The position numbers were made by a program, and so were the translations under genes. Under the pieces are notes generated by a model. That model did not search any database and was not told the DNA's origin. It saw only the letters and a program-made list of their open reading frames with translations. A DNA stretch of 64,000 nt from an uncultured Ellagibacter sp. GTDB lineage: Bacteria > Actinomycetota > Coriobacteriia > Coriobacteriales > Eggerthellaceae. The stretch lies in assembly GCF_934617235.1 (NCBI RefSeq), contig NZ_CAKTTZ010000007.1, forward strand, positions 7,116-71,115, in the 5' to 3' direction. Positions 24,553 through 32,613 of this stretch are shown one piece after another. Each line of letters starts with the position of its first letter. Position 1 is the first letter of the stretch.

Positions 24553-26340
24553 CTAGATAAGGCCTTCGGGAAGCTTGGGCGACTTCAAGTCCGCCCCGTC
24601 CTTCTGCCTGATCGCGACACGACGGATCTTGCCATTCACCGTCTTCGGAAGCGCATCGACATAATCGATAATGCGCGGATATTTGTAAGGAGCCGTACGA
24701 TGCTTGACCCACGCTTGCAACTCATGGGTCAGCTCGTCGGAACCGGTAAAGCCTTCCGCAAGCACGACCGTCGCTTTAACGGCAAAGCCGCGAACCGGGT
24801 CAGGCACGCCGGTAACGGCGCATTCGCGTACCGCCTCGTGTTCGAGCAGCTCGCTTTCAATTTCGAAAGGCCCGATGCGGTAGCCGGACGACTTGATGAC
24901 ATCGTCGTTTCGGCCGACGTACCAGAAGTAACCATCTTCATCAACCCATGCGGTATCGCCCGTGTGATACCAGCCGTTGTAAATCGCGTTCGCGGTCTTT
25001 TCCGGATCGCGGAAGTACTCCATCATGATGCCCGCGGGGCGCGGCTCCATGCGAATGCAGATCTCGCCAGTCTCGCCGGTGTTGCAACGGGATCCATCAT
25101 CGCGCTGAATCTCGACGTCGTAAAGCGGCACGGGCTTGCCCATCGAGCCAGAGCGAGGCGTCGAATGCGTAAGGTTCGCGATGGTAAGCGGCGTTTCCGT
25201 TTGACCGAAGCCCTCGAAAATCGTAAGGCCCGTGTTTTCCTTCCAGAAGTTGAACAGGTCGGGGTTGAGCGCCTCGCCAGCCGTCGTGGAGTACTGAAGC
25301 GACGACAGATCGTAGTCCGTGAAATTCTCAGACATCATAAGACGATACATCGTCGGCGGACAGCACAAAGTCGTGACCTGGTATTTCGAAATGAGCGAGA
25401 GAATTTCGCCAGCGTTGAAGCGATCGAAGTCGTACGTGAGCACGCAAGCTTCCATAAGCCATTGCCCGTAGTACTTGCCCCACACAGCCTTACCCCAGCC
25501 CGTGTCCGCAATGGTGAAGTGAACGCCGTCGGGCTGGACGTTATGCCAGTGTTTCGCGGTGATGAGGTGCGCTACGGCATAGCCGGAATTATGGAGCACC
25601 ATCTTCGGGTTGCCAGAAGTGCCCGAGGAGAAGTACATGAGCATCGGGTCCGCCGCAGCAGTTTCACGACGCTCGAAAACCTCGCTCGCCGTGCGGACGC
25701 CGCTGTTGAAGTCCGCCCAGCCCTCACGCTCGATCGAAGCGGCACAGATTCCCTCCTCGTCGGAAAGCGCCGAGCCGACGGTGCCCGCGACAGCGACGAG
25801 GTTTCCATCAGCATCGCACTTGGTCGTGCCGCCACCCGCACCGTTGACGAGGATTCGCGAGGTGAGCGTCGGGCATTCAGCGACCACGTTGTCCACGACC
25901 TGAGCGATTTCCCCAACGGACGTGCAGATGACGGAGGTAATCGAGGCGCCGTTCAGGCGATATTCCAGGTCATGCTCCTTAAGCATGAACGTTGCAGGAA
26001 CCATGACTGCACCGATCTTCGCCAACGCCGTCGCAACGAACCAGAACTGATAGTGGCGGCGCAGTACGACGAGAACGTAATCGCCTCGTTTGATTCCCTG
26101 GTCAACTAGGAAATTCGCCGTCTTGTCGGACCAGCGCTTCATGTCGGCGAACGTGAAGATGTGCTCCTCGCCTTCGGGGTTGCACCAGACCATCGCGCGA
26201 CGATCTGGGTCGTTCACCGCGATGTCGTCGACGACGTCGTAGCCAAAGTTGAAATTGTCGGGGTAATGGACGCTGAACGTTTCGAGCTGCCCGTCGGGAG
26301 CATAGGTTTCGTCAACGTAGCGCAGATTGATATTCCTCAT
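24553..26340 (-). CDS. AMP-forming acyl-CoA synthetase, medium-chain type
   Basis: A 595-residue member of the ANL superfamily that activates a carboxylic acid with ATP and CoA. The ATP-binding SSGTSGNPK is at about residue 234, GFGQTET at about 388, YHTGDTAWVDEDGYFWYVGR at about 467-486 and the catalytic lysine in NGKIRRVAIR at about 569. The layout is nearer to medium-chain (ACSM) enzymes than to acetyl-CoA synthetase. It heads the operon with the ATPase and oxidoreductase, so it may activate, or release, branched-chain fatty acids made from amino acids. Confidence 0.88.
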   Translation of the reverse strand: MRNINLRYVDETYAPDGQLETFSVHYPDNFNFGYDVVDDIAVNDPDRRAMVWCNPEGEEHIFTFADMKRWSDKTANFLVDQGIKRGDYVLVVLRRHYQFWFVATALAKIGAVMVPATFMLKEHDLEYRLNGASITSVICTSVGEIAQVVDNVVAECPTLTSRILVNGAGGGTTKCDADGNLVAVAGTVGSALSDEEGICAASIEREGWADFNSGVRTASEVFERRETAAADPMLMYFSSGTSGNPKMVLHNSGYAVAHLITAKHWHNVQPDGVHFTIADTGWGKAVWGKYYGQWLMEACVLTYDFDRFNAGEILSLISKYQVTTLCCPPTMYRLMMSENFTDYDLSSLQYSTTAGEALNPDLFNFWKENTGLTIFEGFGQTETPLTIANLTHSTPRSGSMGKPVPLYDVEIQRDDGSRCNTGETGEICIRMEPRPAGIMMEYFRDPEKTANAIYNGWYHTGDTAWVDEDGYFWYVGRNDDVIKSSGYRIGPFEIESELLEHEAVRECAVTGVPDPVRGFAVKATVVLAEGFTGSDELTHELQAWVKHRTAPYKYPRIIDYVDALPKTVNGKIRRVAIRQKDGADLKSPKLPEGLI

Positions 26341-26438
26341 AGGATAAAAGAACCTCTTTCAGTGCAAGCAGGGCGACATGCCCGTATCGTCTTGTAGGAA
26401 CCGAAGGATTGGCGCAACCCGGATAGTACCGAGCGCGC

Positions 26439-27023
26439 CTACATAATCTCGATATCCTGAGGCTTCAAGACAATCGCGTAGAACACGCACGGCTCGCCGC
26501 CCGTAGCAATCATGCCGTGGCCGCGTCCAGAGTCGTACATCAGGACATCGCCTGGCCCCAAATCCTCGATATGGCCCTCGTAGGCGAAGCGCATATGCCC
26601 CGACACGATGCAGTCGATTTCCTGACCGCGGTGATACGAAAGGTGTATTGGCTTTTCCTGCTCTTCGGGAAGATAGGGCATCGTGACCAAGAAGGGCTCA
26701 GCGAGCTTGTTCTTGAACTGCGGCGCCTTATGCAGGTACTCGAAACCGGCGCGGCGCTTCACGGACAGGCCATCGCCCTCGCGGATGAGGGAATACCCAG
26801 TCAGATGGGGGTTCTCGCCCGTGAGCAGCTCGACAACATCCACCCCAAGGCGTTTGGCGCATTTGGAAAGGAAGGTGAAGCTCAAGTCCTGCTCGCCCGA
26901 TTCCTGGGCTGCGTATTCCGAAAGCGAACGACCCGTTGCCTGGGCCATTTCTTGCATTGAAATGTCGAGATCCTCGCGCAGGGATCTAATTCGCGAAGCC
27001 ACCTCTTCGATCTTCGGTTCCAT
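26439..27023 (-). CDS. XRE-family regulator with cupin sensor domain
   Basis: A 194-residue protein with an HTH_3 DNA-binding domain (about 8-65: RIRSLREDLDISMQEMAQAT) joined to a cupin domain (about 110-185, with HYHRGQEIDCIVSGHMRF-like beta strands). Such regulators bind small metabolites. It is 98 bases before the synthetase and in the same direction, so it probably controls that operon. ATG at 27023 is preceded by GGGGGAG; a longer frame to 27056 lacks a good site. A perfect palindrome sits in its promoter. Confidence 0.9.
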   Translation of the reverse strand: MEPKIEEVASRIRSLREDLDISMQEMAQATGRSLSEYAAQESGEQDLSFTFLSKCAKRLGVDVVELLTGENPHLTGYSLIREGDGLSVKRRAGFEYLHKAPQFKNKLAEPFLVTMPYLPEEQEKPIHLSYHRGQEIDCIVSGHMRFAYEGHIEDLGPGDVLMYDSGRGHGMIATGGEPCVFYAIVLKPQDIEIM

Positions 27024-27084
27024 ATGCGACTCCCCCTTTCTTTTTATCTCGTACAACTATTCGTAAACGATATCTAACGCATGG

Positions 27085-27104
27085 ATTGTATCGCAACGTT
27101 GCGA
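27085..27104 (-). promoter_or_regulatory. Promoter palindrome of the XRE-cupin operon
   Basis: TCGCAACGTTGCGA (27091-27104) is a perfect 14-base palindrome lying directly upstream of a minus-strand -10 box TACAAT (27085-27090). This is where a repressor would block RNA polymerase, so it is a likely operator of the XRE-cupin protein itself. Confidence 0.55.
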
Positions 27105-27126
27105 AATGGAAGTGCTTTGATATGCA

Positions 27127-27161
27127 AATGGCGGCTAACCAGCACATGGGTAGCCGCCATT
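27127..27161 (-). terminator. Hairpin after rsmB
   Basis: AATGGCGGCTA (27127-27137) and TAGCCGCCATT (27151-27161) form an eleven-pair stem. On the minus strand only a short TTTGCAT follows, so termination may be weak. It lies 32 bases after the rsmB stop. Confidence 0.6.
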
Positions 27162-27193
27162 ATGGACAAATCCTTCACATTAACGGATTAACG

Positions 27194-29434
27194 CTATTCC
27201 GCTGCTTTGAGCAGTCGCACGGCGAAATGGGCATCGGGCGAGCCCGGTTTGAGCGCCGGGTTGAAGCACGGGGCACCGCCGATCGGGGCGAGCTCGAACG
27301 AAGCGCCTTCATCGCTTGCAAGGAACGCTTTCACGACATCGATGTTCTCGGCGCGCGTGATGGTGCACGTGGAGAAGACGATGTAGCCGCCCGGGGTGAC
27401 ATGCGAGGAAGCGGACTTCAGAAGCTCCAAGCCGGTCTTGGCGAACTCGTCGATCTTCTCGGGGTTTAAGCGCCAACGGATTTCCGGATGACGGCGCAGC
27501 GTTCCGAGCCCCGAGCAGGGGGCATCGATGAAGACCACATTAAACGCGCGATCCCCGATGACATCGTTTAGTTCCGTCGCGTCACCGGTAATCGACTCGG
27601 AGACGTGAACGCCGTATTCCTCGGCGCGCTCGGAAGTGATGTTCGTTTTGAACTCAAGGTTGTCCACCGTTACGTACTCGTCGATCTGCGATCCGAAACG
27701 GCGCTGGGCGTCGCTTTGGATGAGGACCGTCTTCGTACCGCGTCCCGCGCCGATTTCGAGCAACGATGCGGGCTTCTCTTCAGGAAGCACCAAACGCGCA
27801 ATCTGCTGGGAAGACGCGTCGGAGACAAGCAGCTGCCCGGTCTGGATCATATGGCGAACGCGCCCGTCGAAGAGCACGCGTCCCTCGGAGAGGCAGTAGC
27901 AACCGGGGATGTCCTCGCCATTGACCGATACGGCAACAGGCTCGCCGTGCGCAGCCTCGATCGTCTCGACGACCTCGGATTCGTTCGCCTTCGCCGCATT
28001 GATCGCGATGAAGAGGGGTGCCGGCTCGTTCGAACCCGCGAGGTAGTCGCGCGTAGCCTCGGGGCCCAAATCGAGCAGCGCGCGTTTCGCAAGCCACTCG
28101 GGGAAGGCATGGAGACGAGCGAACGCCTCGATATCGGTACGCGGATCGCCGAAGGGGAACTTATGCGCCTTGTCGGCAATGCGGCGCAGCACGGCGTTGG
28201 CCAGGCCAGACGCCTTCGGCGCGATCGTCTTCACCAGCTCGACGCCTTGGCTGACCGCAGCGTGAGGCTCCTTCTTGAGGAAGATGATCTCGTACGTTGA
28301 GATGCGCAGCGCGTCGCGTACGTCATCGTTGATGTCGCTTATGCGGTCGAGGCAACGGTTGATGACATCGTCAAGCGTGCCATATGAGCTCACCACGCCG
28401 AGCGTGAGGCGCGTTGCAAAGGCGCGGTCCTCGCGCGACATGCGGGAGGAGTCGATGTACTTATGGATAAGCTCCTGTGCGAACGCGTCACGCTCGCGAA
28501 CAATGGAAGTCACGCGAAGGGCAGCCTGGCGTGCAGGGGAAGCGCTGCGTTCGCCTTCCTTGTGGACGACGCCGCTCGTACGGGGCTTGTCGCCGAAGGA
28601 GTGCTTCGCGCCGCGGCGCTCTCTGCCCTTGGGACGATTGCGGTACTTGAGCTCGCCGTCCTCGTCGAGTTCGAGCTCTCCGCGATAGACGTTAGCCTCC
28701 TGCTCGCGACCCTCGGCGAGAGCCGCATTCTGCTCGTTGGGACGCCACGGCCCACGGCGCTCGAAGCCGCGGCGATCGCCTGCGTCTTTACGGGAGAAGT
28801 CGTGATCGTCTGCACGATCTTTCTTGAAGGGTGCGTCACCTTGAGGCGCACGGTCGAAATCGCGATTGCCAGCGTCGTGCTTCTCGTAAGGTTTGCGCTC
28901 GCCGCGCGCGCCATCCCGTTTGTCGAAGGGCTTGCGCTCGCCGTCGCGCTTGTCGTAGGGTTTACGTTCCCCATCACGCTTAGCGAAAGGCTTGCGACCG
29001 TCGCGGTCACCATCACGCTTATCGTAGGGCTTGCGCTCGCCATCGCGCTTGCCGTAGGGTTTGCGGTCGTTGTCGCGAGACCCATAGGACTTGCGACCAG
29101 CATCTCCCTGCTTCGAGAAGGACTTGCCGCCCGAACGATGATCGCCATCGCGCCTGCCATAGGGCTTGCGGTCGTTTGAGCGCTCGTTGTCAAACGGTTT
29201 GCGGGAGCGGTGTTCCCCATCACGGGAAGAGCTGCCACCGCGGGAATCGCGCTTGCCATAGCTGCCCTTGCGGTCGTTGTCGCGTGATCCGCCGTAAGAG
29301 CCTTTGCGGTCTCCTCGTCCCTTCGAGCCATACGAGCCCGAATTCGAACGCCCGCGATGATCGCCCGAGCCGTTGCGTTGGCCGCCGCGGCCGCCGCGAT
29401 GTTCTCCGTTATGCTGGTTGTTGCCATCAGGCAT
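27194..29434 (-). CDS. rsmB: 16S rRNA m5C methyltransferase RsmB with a long charged repeat extension
   Basis: A 746-residue protein. The last 445 residues or so are a normal RsmB/Sun: a NusB-like RNA-binding part followed by a Rossmann methyltransferase with LLEIGAGRGTKT, DAPCSGLGTLRRHPE and FSTCT, the two catalytic cysteines. The first 300 or so residues are disordered, rich in Gly, Arg, Lys, Asp and Ser, with imperfect copies of DGERKPYDKR. The ATG at 29434 overlaps the fmt stop by eight bases; Met at 29455 is an alternative. It would methylate C967 of 16S rRNA. The extension looks like the RGG-type tails of RNA chaperones. Confidence 0.9.
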   Translation of the reverse strand: MPDGNNQHNGEHRGGRGGQRNGSGDHRGRSNSGSYGSKGRGDRKGSYGGSRDNDRKGSYGKRDSRGGSSSRDGEHRSRKPFDNERSNDRKPYGRRDGDHRSGGKSFSKQGDAGRKSYGSRDNDRKPYGKRDGERKPYDKRDGDRDGRKPFAKRDGERKPYDKRDGERKPFDKRDGARGERKPYEKHDAGNRDFDRAPQGDAPFKKDRADDHDFSRKDAGDRRGFERRGPWRPNEQNAALAEGREQEANVYRGELELDEDGELKYRNRPKGRERRGAKHSFGDKPRTSGVVHKEGERSASPARQAALRVTSIVRERDAFAQELIHKYIDSSRMSREDRAFATRLTLGVVSSYGTLDDVINRCLDRISDINDDVRDALRISTYEIIFLKKEPHAAVSQGVELVKTIAPKASGLANAVLRRIADKAHKFPFGDPRTDIEAFARLHAFPEWLAKRALLDLGPEATRDYLAGSNEPAPLFIAINAAKANESEVVETIEAAHGEPVAVSVNGEDIPGCYCLSEGRVLFDGRVRHMIQTGQLLVSDASSQQIARLVLPEEKPASLLEIGAGRGTKTVLIQSDAQRRFGSQIDEYVTVDNLEFKTNITSERAEEYGVHVSESITGDATELNDVIGDRAFNVVFIDAPCSGLGTLRRHPEIRWRLNPEKIDEFAKTGLELLKSASSHVTPGGYIVFSTCTITRAENIDVVKAFLASDEGASFELAPIGGAPCFNPALKPGSPDAHFAVRLLKAAE

Positions 29435-30386
29435 GGTAAGCCGTCCATTCTCCATCGTGCCCATGAAGCGCCGAAGCGCCAGCCGCGAAGGCCTGAGCAT
29501 CCATTTCTTTCTTTCCGTCCGGTTTTAAGCGGAAGATCTCGAGCGCTCCGTCGGCGCACCCAAGCAAAAGCCGCTTCGACGCATAGCGCACCCGACCGGC
29601 GCCGAGCCCACTTGCAGCCGCTTTTCCGTGTTCGTCATAGTCGGCACGGCACGCGTCGAGGATGGTTGCGCCCTTGCCGAGCAAAAGGCACTTACTCGGA
29701 TGGCCCGCACTCGATGCACGCACGCGTCGCGCAAGCAGATCGACACCGAGCGCAGGATTCAAATCGAGCTCGCCCTTCTCGATCTTGTGAGCATAGATCG
29801 CATCGGATTCCTTCTGAACGACCCATCTCTCTTGCCCGCGCACGATCTGCATGATCGCCGTCAAAAGCGCATGCGACCCCAAGTTTGCGAGCTCGTCGGC
29901 AAGCACGGGAAGGGATTTCTCCCCCACATTGAGCGTGCGGCATACGCAGAAGGGGCCGGTGTCGAGGCCCTCCTCCATCCGCATGATGCACACGCCCGTC
30001 TCTTCGTCATCTGCGAGAATGGCGTGCTCGATAGGAGCCGCGCCTCTCCAGCGCGGCAGAAGCGACGCATGCACGTTCAAACAGTGGTACGTGGGGCATT
30101 CAAGCACTTCCGCGGGAAGGATCATTCCATACGCCGCAACGACGATGAAGTCGGGCCGATAACGCTCGAGCGTGGCGATGACCTCGGGGTCTTTGAAGGT
30201 CGTCGGCTGCTCGACGGGAATACCCAGCTGCATGGCGGTTTCTTTAACCGGAGACGCAACGAGCTTCTTACCGCGACCGCGAACCGCATCGGGGCGCGTG
30301 TAAGCCGCGACGACGTTATAGTGTTGGGAGAGATCCTCAAGGATGGTTGCCGCCAGATTCGGCGTACCCATGAAGACGATTCGCAT
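29427..30386 (-). CDS. fmt: Methionyl-tRNA formyltransferase
   Basis: A 319-residue enzyme that formylates initiator Met-tRNA. Recognised by MGTPNLAATIL at the start, the catalytic NVHASLLPRWRGAAPIEHAI at about residues 108-127 (Asn, His), and the D in EETGVCIMRMEEGLDTGP. It starts immediately after the def stop (TGAATG) and overlaps rsmB, a classic def-fmt-rsmB order. Confidence 0.96.
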   Translation of the reverse strand: MRIVFMGTPNLAATILEDLSQHYNVVAAYTRPDAVRGRGKKLVASPVKETAMQLGIPVEQPTTFKDPEVIATLERYRPDFIVVAAYGMILPAEVLECPTYHCLNVHASLLPRWRGAAPIEHAILADDEETGVCIMRMEEGLDTGPFCVCRTLNVGEKSLPVLADELANLGSHALLTAIMQIVRGQERWVVQKESDAIYAHKIEKGELDLNPALGVDLLARRVRASSAGHPSKCLLLGKGATILDACRADYDEHGKAAASGLGAGRVRYASKRLLLGCADGALEIFRLKPDGKKEMDAQAFAAGASALHGHDGEWTAYHA

Positions 30387-30920
30387 TCAATCCACCTCGA
30401 TAGAGGTGTCGCCGGGCTTAGCGCCCTTCTTGCGCGCCTCATCGTATGCCTCGAGAGCGCGGATGCGCGTTAAGGGGTCGCACGACTCGAAAAGGGTGCG
30501 CCCGTTCAGGTGGTCGATCTCATGCTGTAAGCAACGCCCGAGAAGACCGTCGCCCTCGATTTCCCACAGCTCTCCGTCGAGGTCGTAATAGCGAACGCGA
30601 GCCCAGGGCTTACGCGAAACGGGAACAGTGATGCCAGGGCAGGAAAGGCAGCCTTCGCCTTGAGTTTCGGGATCGCCTTTAAGCTCCATGATCTCAGGGT
30701 TGACCAAAACGATGGGATTTTGCTCCTCCGAATCGTCAACATCGATGACGACCAGGCGCTTTGTCACGCCGACTTGGGGAGCTGCAATGCCACAGCCGTT
30801 GTTGTTGTACATCGCTCGGGCCATCTGCTTGGCGAGCTTTTTCAGGCTACGATCGCCCGGCGTGCACGGCTCGCACACCTGACGAAGAAGCGGGTCGGGG
30901 GCAATAACGATACTGACCAC
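30387..30920 (-). CDS. def: Peptide deformylase
   Basis: About 177 residues; removes the formyl group from new proteins. The three metal-binding motifs are seen: GCGIAAPQVG, EGCLSCPG and QHEIDHLNG. The second motif and GCGIAAP are usual for the type 1 enzymes. The open frame runs further upstream, but conserved sequence begins at VSIVIAPDPLL; a GTG at 30920, about ten bases after AAAGGA, is chosen, with TTG at 30926 as alternative. A strong GC hairpin precedes the gene. Confidence 0.92.
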   Translation of the reverse strand: MVSIVIAPDPLLRQVCEPCTPGDRSLKKLAKQMARAMYNNNGCGIAAPQVGVTKRLVVIDVDDSEEQNPIVLVNPEIMELKGDPETQGEGCLSCPGITVPVSRKPWARVRYYDLDGELWEIEGDGLLGRCLQHEIDHLNGRTLFESCDPLTRIRALEAYDEARKKGAKPGDTSIEVD

Positions 30921-30950
30921 TGGCAACACGTCCTTTATTCGATTGACACA

Positions 30951-30981
30951 CGGGCGCGCGATAACCGCGCGCCCGTCTTTT
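30951..30981. repeat. GC-rich hairpin in the def leader, U-run on the plus strand
   Basis: CGGGCGCGCG (30951-30960) and CGCGCGCCCG (30966-30975) form a ten-pair stem with loop ATAAC. TCTTTTTC follows on the plus strand, the form of a terminator, although no plus-strand gene ends here. In the minus-strand transcript it would fold just before the def ribosome site. Confidence 0.6.
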
Positions 30982-31093
30982 TCGCTTGCGCAATTGTGGC
31001 AAGCCCAACCGCCCCTGTCCACCCAAAAAGCCAGGTTGAACGGGAAACGAACACAATTAAGCGGAATTGGGCCCACCTTTTGGGAAAAGGCCC

Positions 31094-32056
31094 CTAAGCG
31101 TTCGGCGTCTCGCTTTGCTTCGGAGCGTTAGGGTCGTCGGTCACGATTTCCTTGATCGACGCCGCAAGCCCGGCGATGCCCTGGATATCGGAGGGGATGA
31201 TAAGCTTCGTGGCTCGACCGTTCGCAACGCACTTCAGCGCCTCGTAAGCCTGGAGGGTCAAAACGGCGTTGTCGGCGCCCGCCTCGCGCACCATCGCGAT
31301 GCCTTCTGCGGTTGCGCGCTGAACGTTGCGGATAGCCTCGGCTTCACCTTCTGCTTCGCGGATCTGCTTTTCCTTTTCAGCTTCTGCAGCAAGGATGATG
31401 GCCTGCTTCTCAGCTTCAGCAGAAAGGATCTGCGCCTGCTTCTCGCCTTCAGCAACCGTGATGGCACTCTGCTTCTGGCCCTCTGCCAAAAGCACCGCTT
31501 CGCGCTTCTCTCGCTCAGCCTTCATCTGCTTCTCCATCGCCTGCTGAATGGCTGCAGGCGGCGTGATGTTTTTCACCTCGACGCGGTTGACCTTGATGCC
31601 CCAAGCATCCGTCGCCTCGTCGAGAATGGAACGCATCTTCGCATTGATGGTATCGCGAGAAACGAGCGTCGTGTCGAGGTCGAGCTCGCCGATGATGTTG
31701 CGGATCGTGGTCGCCGAGAGATTCTCGATTGCGACGATGGGATTCTCAACGCCGTAGCAAAAGAGCTTCGGATCGAGAATCTTGAAGAAGACGACCGTGT
31801 CGATTGAGATGGTGACGTTGTCCTTCGTGATGACGGGCTGGGGCGGGAAATCGAAAACCTGCTCTTTCAGGGAGATTCCCATGCGCACACGGTCGATGAA
31901 GGGAACCTTGATGTGCAGGCCGTTGTTCCAAGTGGTGAGATACGATCCCAGACGCTCGACGATGGCGGCTTCAGCCTGCGGAACGATCTTCACGCAGGTG
32001 ACGGCCAAGACCACCACAATCACAACGAGAACGATGAGGAAGGTGAGCAGTGGCAT
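31094..32056 (-). CDS. SPFH/stomatin-like membrane protein (QmcA type)
   Basis: A 320-residue band-7 protein: one amino-terminal membrane helix (LLTFLIVLVVIVVVLAV), the SPFH domain (about 30-180, with VPQAEAAIVERLGSY and NNGLHIKVPFIDRV), and a coiled-coil of Ala/Glu/Lys-rich repeats (about 185-260). These proteins organise membrane microdomains and often work with NfeD partners, here the gene directly upstream (26-base gap). No catalytic activity is expected. Confidence 0.9.
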   Translation of the reverse strand: MPLLTFLIVLVVIVVVLAVTCVKIVPQAEAAIVERLGSYLTTWNNGLHIKVPFIDRVRMGISLKEQVFDFPPQPVITKDNVTISIDTVVFFKILDPKLFCYGVENPIVAIENLSATTIRNIIGELDLDTTLVSRDTINAKMRSILDEATDAWGIKVNRVEVKNITPPAAIQQAMEKQMKAEREKREAVLLAEGQKQSAITVAEGEKQAQILSAEAEKQAIILAAEAEKEKQIREAEGEAEAIRNVQRATAEGIAMVREAGADNAVLTLQAYEALKCVANGRATKLIIPSDIQGIAGLAASIKEIVTDDPNAPKQSETPNA

Positions 32057-32082
32057 AGCGATTCCTTTCGATAGCGGATGAT

Positions 32083-32520
32083 TTACGCTTGCGGTTCACA
32101 CGGTCGTACGATGAGCTTGATGGATTCTTGGGCAACAACCTCGACGCGTGTGCCCTCGGGAAGAACTTCGCCTGTTGCCGAGCGCGCCGACCACGTCATA
32201 TGGTTGGAAAGCTCGATCCTGCCGGTAAGCCCATCGTTGTCGATCACTTCGCACACGACTCCCCTCTCGCCGAGAAGCGATGGTTCCGCCGAATGGCCGC
32301 GATTACGGTATTTCACGAAAACGGGGCGCAGGAGAACAAGGCAGAGCACCGACACCACAAGGAACAACACGATCTGCACGACGAAGCTCGCGCCGAGTAG
32401 ATCGGCGACGAAGGCCACAAGAGCGCCCACGACAAACCACATCGTGATGAGGCCGAACGAAAACGCCTCGATGACTGCCATGACGCCGGCGACCACGAGC
32501 CAGAGAACAACATGCGACAT
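32083..32520 (-). CDS. NfeD-family membrane protein
   Basis: A 145-residue short NfeD protein: three or four membrane helices in the first 70 residues (VVLWLVVAGVMAVIEAFSFG) followed by a small OB-fold domain (about 85-140, LLGERGVVCEVIDNDGLTGR). Short NfeD proteins are usually encoded next to a stomatin-like protein, as here, and support membrane quality control. The serine-protease domain of long NfeD forms is absent. Confidence 0.9.
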   Translation of the reverse strand: MSHVVLWLVVAGVMAVIEAFSFGLITMWFVVGALVAFVADLLGASFVVQIVLFLVVSVLCLVLLRPVFVKYRNRGHSAEPSLLGERGVVCEVIDNDGLTGRIELSNHMTWSARSATGEVLPEGTRVEVVAQESIKLIVRPCEPQA

Positions 32521-32613
32521 TGGTGCACCTCCTTATTCACAGACATAGTAAGTATATCAGAGCACCTATACTATTCTGCGGGGCACACATAACACTTTAC
32601 AAGGGTTTGCAAA

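Noticed and set aside
28463..29179. A 238-codon hydrophobic plus-strand frame with repeats of GLALAI-type segments
   Set aside because: It is the antisense shadow of the rsmB repeat extension; the hydrophobic pattern comes from complementing Arg/Lys/Asp codons.
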